From Gammaproteobacteria bacterium (lineage in GTDB: Bacteria; Pseudomonadota; Gammaproteobacteria; DSM-16500): DNA of 5,319 nt. The notes beneath the pieces are model-generated. The model saw only the letters and a program-made list of their open reading frames with translations, was not told where the DNA came from and did not search any database. Position 1 is the first letter of the stretch; every line of letters begins with the position of its first letter. A program made the translations under genes and the position numbers. Positions 4,926 through 5,319 of the stretch are shown here, piece after piece. The stretch spans positions 1-5,319 of the forward strand of contig JAJONP010000135.1 in the NCBI GenBank assembly GCA_021323555.1. Direction: 5' to 3'.

Positions 4926-5319
4926 ATGATGAGCAATAAATTAAAAATATTCTTGATAGTCGCATGTTGTGTTGTTAGTTCTTTCTGGACAGAAGTCCAA
5001 GGGGCAGATGAAGAAAAAGACCAAAGAGGTGAATCAGCAGCAGCTGTACGTTATGTTGCTCCAAAACAAGATGTCCGTTCTTTCTTAGGGGAAGGAGTGC
5101 CAGCAGGAGTCGTTGTCTCATTTGCCGGAGAAATACCCCTTGCTGATGGATGGTTATTATGCGACGGGGAACCACACTCCAGTGAACTATTTTCTGAGCT
5201 TTATAAAGTTATTGGAGAAAGGTTCACTCCCGCTGATATTATTGCCATTAATAAAAGACTCGTTCGAGAGAAACTCTTCTGCGTTCCTGATCTGAAAGGG
5301 CGTACCGTTTTTGGCGTAG
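4926..5319 (+). CDS. Exported phage tail collar domain protein (partial, 3' end beyond window)
   Basis: 131 codons are visible and the frame is open at the window end. AGGAGG at 4912-4917 lies 8 bp before the ATG at 4926; a second ATG follows directly. Residues 1-26 look like a Sec signal peptide: Lys5 and Lys7, a hydrophobic run of about 12 residues, and a likely cleavage after VQG (Gly26). A lipoprotein reading using IVAC (Cys14) is possible, but the hydrophobic core would be very short. Residues about 58-131 match the tail collar fold: VPAGVVVSFAGEIP, then the GWLLCDGE signature at 75-82, a YKVIGERFTP segment, and VPDLKGRTVFGV at 120-131. The domain is best known from phage tail fibres and microcystin-dependent-protein (MdpB) relatives, which lack signal peptides when phage-borne. 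Export suggests a surface or secreted role, unknown here. It is not part of the transposons. Confidence 0.75.
   Translation, partial: MMSNKLKIFLIVACCVVSSFWTEVQGADEEKDQRGESAAAVRYVAPKQDVRSFLGEGVPAGVVVSFAGEIPLADGWLLCDGEPHSSELFSELYKVIGERFTPADIIAINKRLVREKLFCVPDLKGRTVFGV

Overview
This AT-rich bacterial window is mostly mobile DNA. The SD-like AGGAGG before the last gene and its secreted tail-collar product suggest a Gram-negative, possibly host-associated or intracellular bacterium. No housekeeping gene or rRNA is present to place it, so the taxonomy is a weak inference.

The main reading is two nested, related transposons. The inner one (491-3607) is a complete Tn552/Tn5053-type element. Its ends start TGTCACCTGCAGAATTAT and it is flanked by an exact 6-bp direct repeat, CTGTAC. 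It carries a two-gene transposition module on the minus strand: a DDE transposase (TniA/p480-like) and an overlapping AAA+ ATPase (TniB/p271-like). A divergently transcribed tyrosine recombinase of only 175 aa occupies the place where such elements usually carry a serine resolvase. The intergenic region between tniA and this gene holds a near-perfect 11-7-11 recombination-core-like dyad and overlapping divergent promoters.

The outer element (307-4305) has TGTAACG...-type terminal inverted repeats matching at 41 of 48 positions. Apart from the inner insertion it holds only a serine resolvase gene and a palindrome-rich stretch that looks like its res site. The inner element landed 33 bp upstream of the resolvase start codon, as expected for the res-hunting behaviour described for Tn5053/Tn552 relatives. 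Without the inner insertion the outer element would be about 0.88 kb with no transposase, so it looks non-autonomous.

The left flank (1-306) carries a minus-strand fragment of the N-terminal domain of a tyrosine integrase. The fragment is broken by a stop after its SAM-like domain and abuts the outer element. Its reading frame can be continued into the right flank (minus strand, 4352-4306) if the outer element is removed. No target duplication is visible for the outer element.

The right flank (4306-4925) has no convincing gene. It ends in an AT-rich leader with a possible promoter and a TTTA repeat tract, followed by a strong ribosome binding site and the start of a gene for an exported phage-tail-collar-domain protein that runs off the window end.
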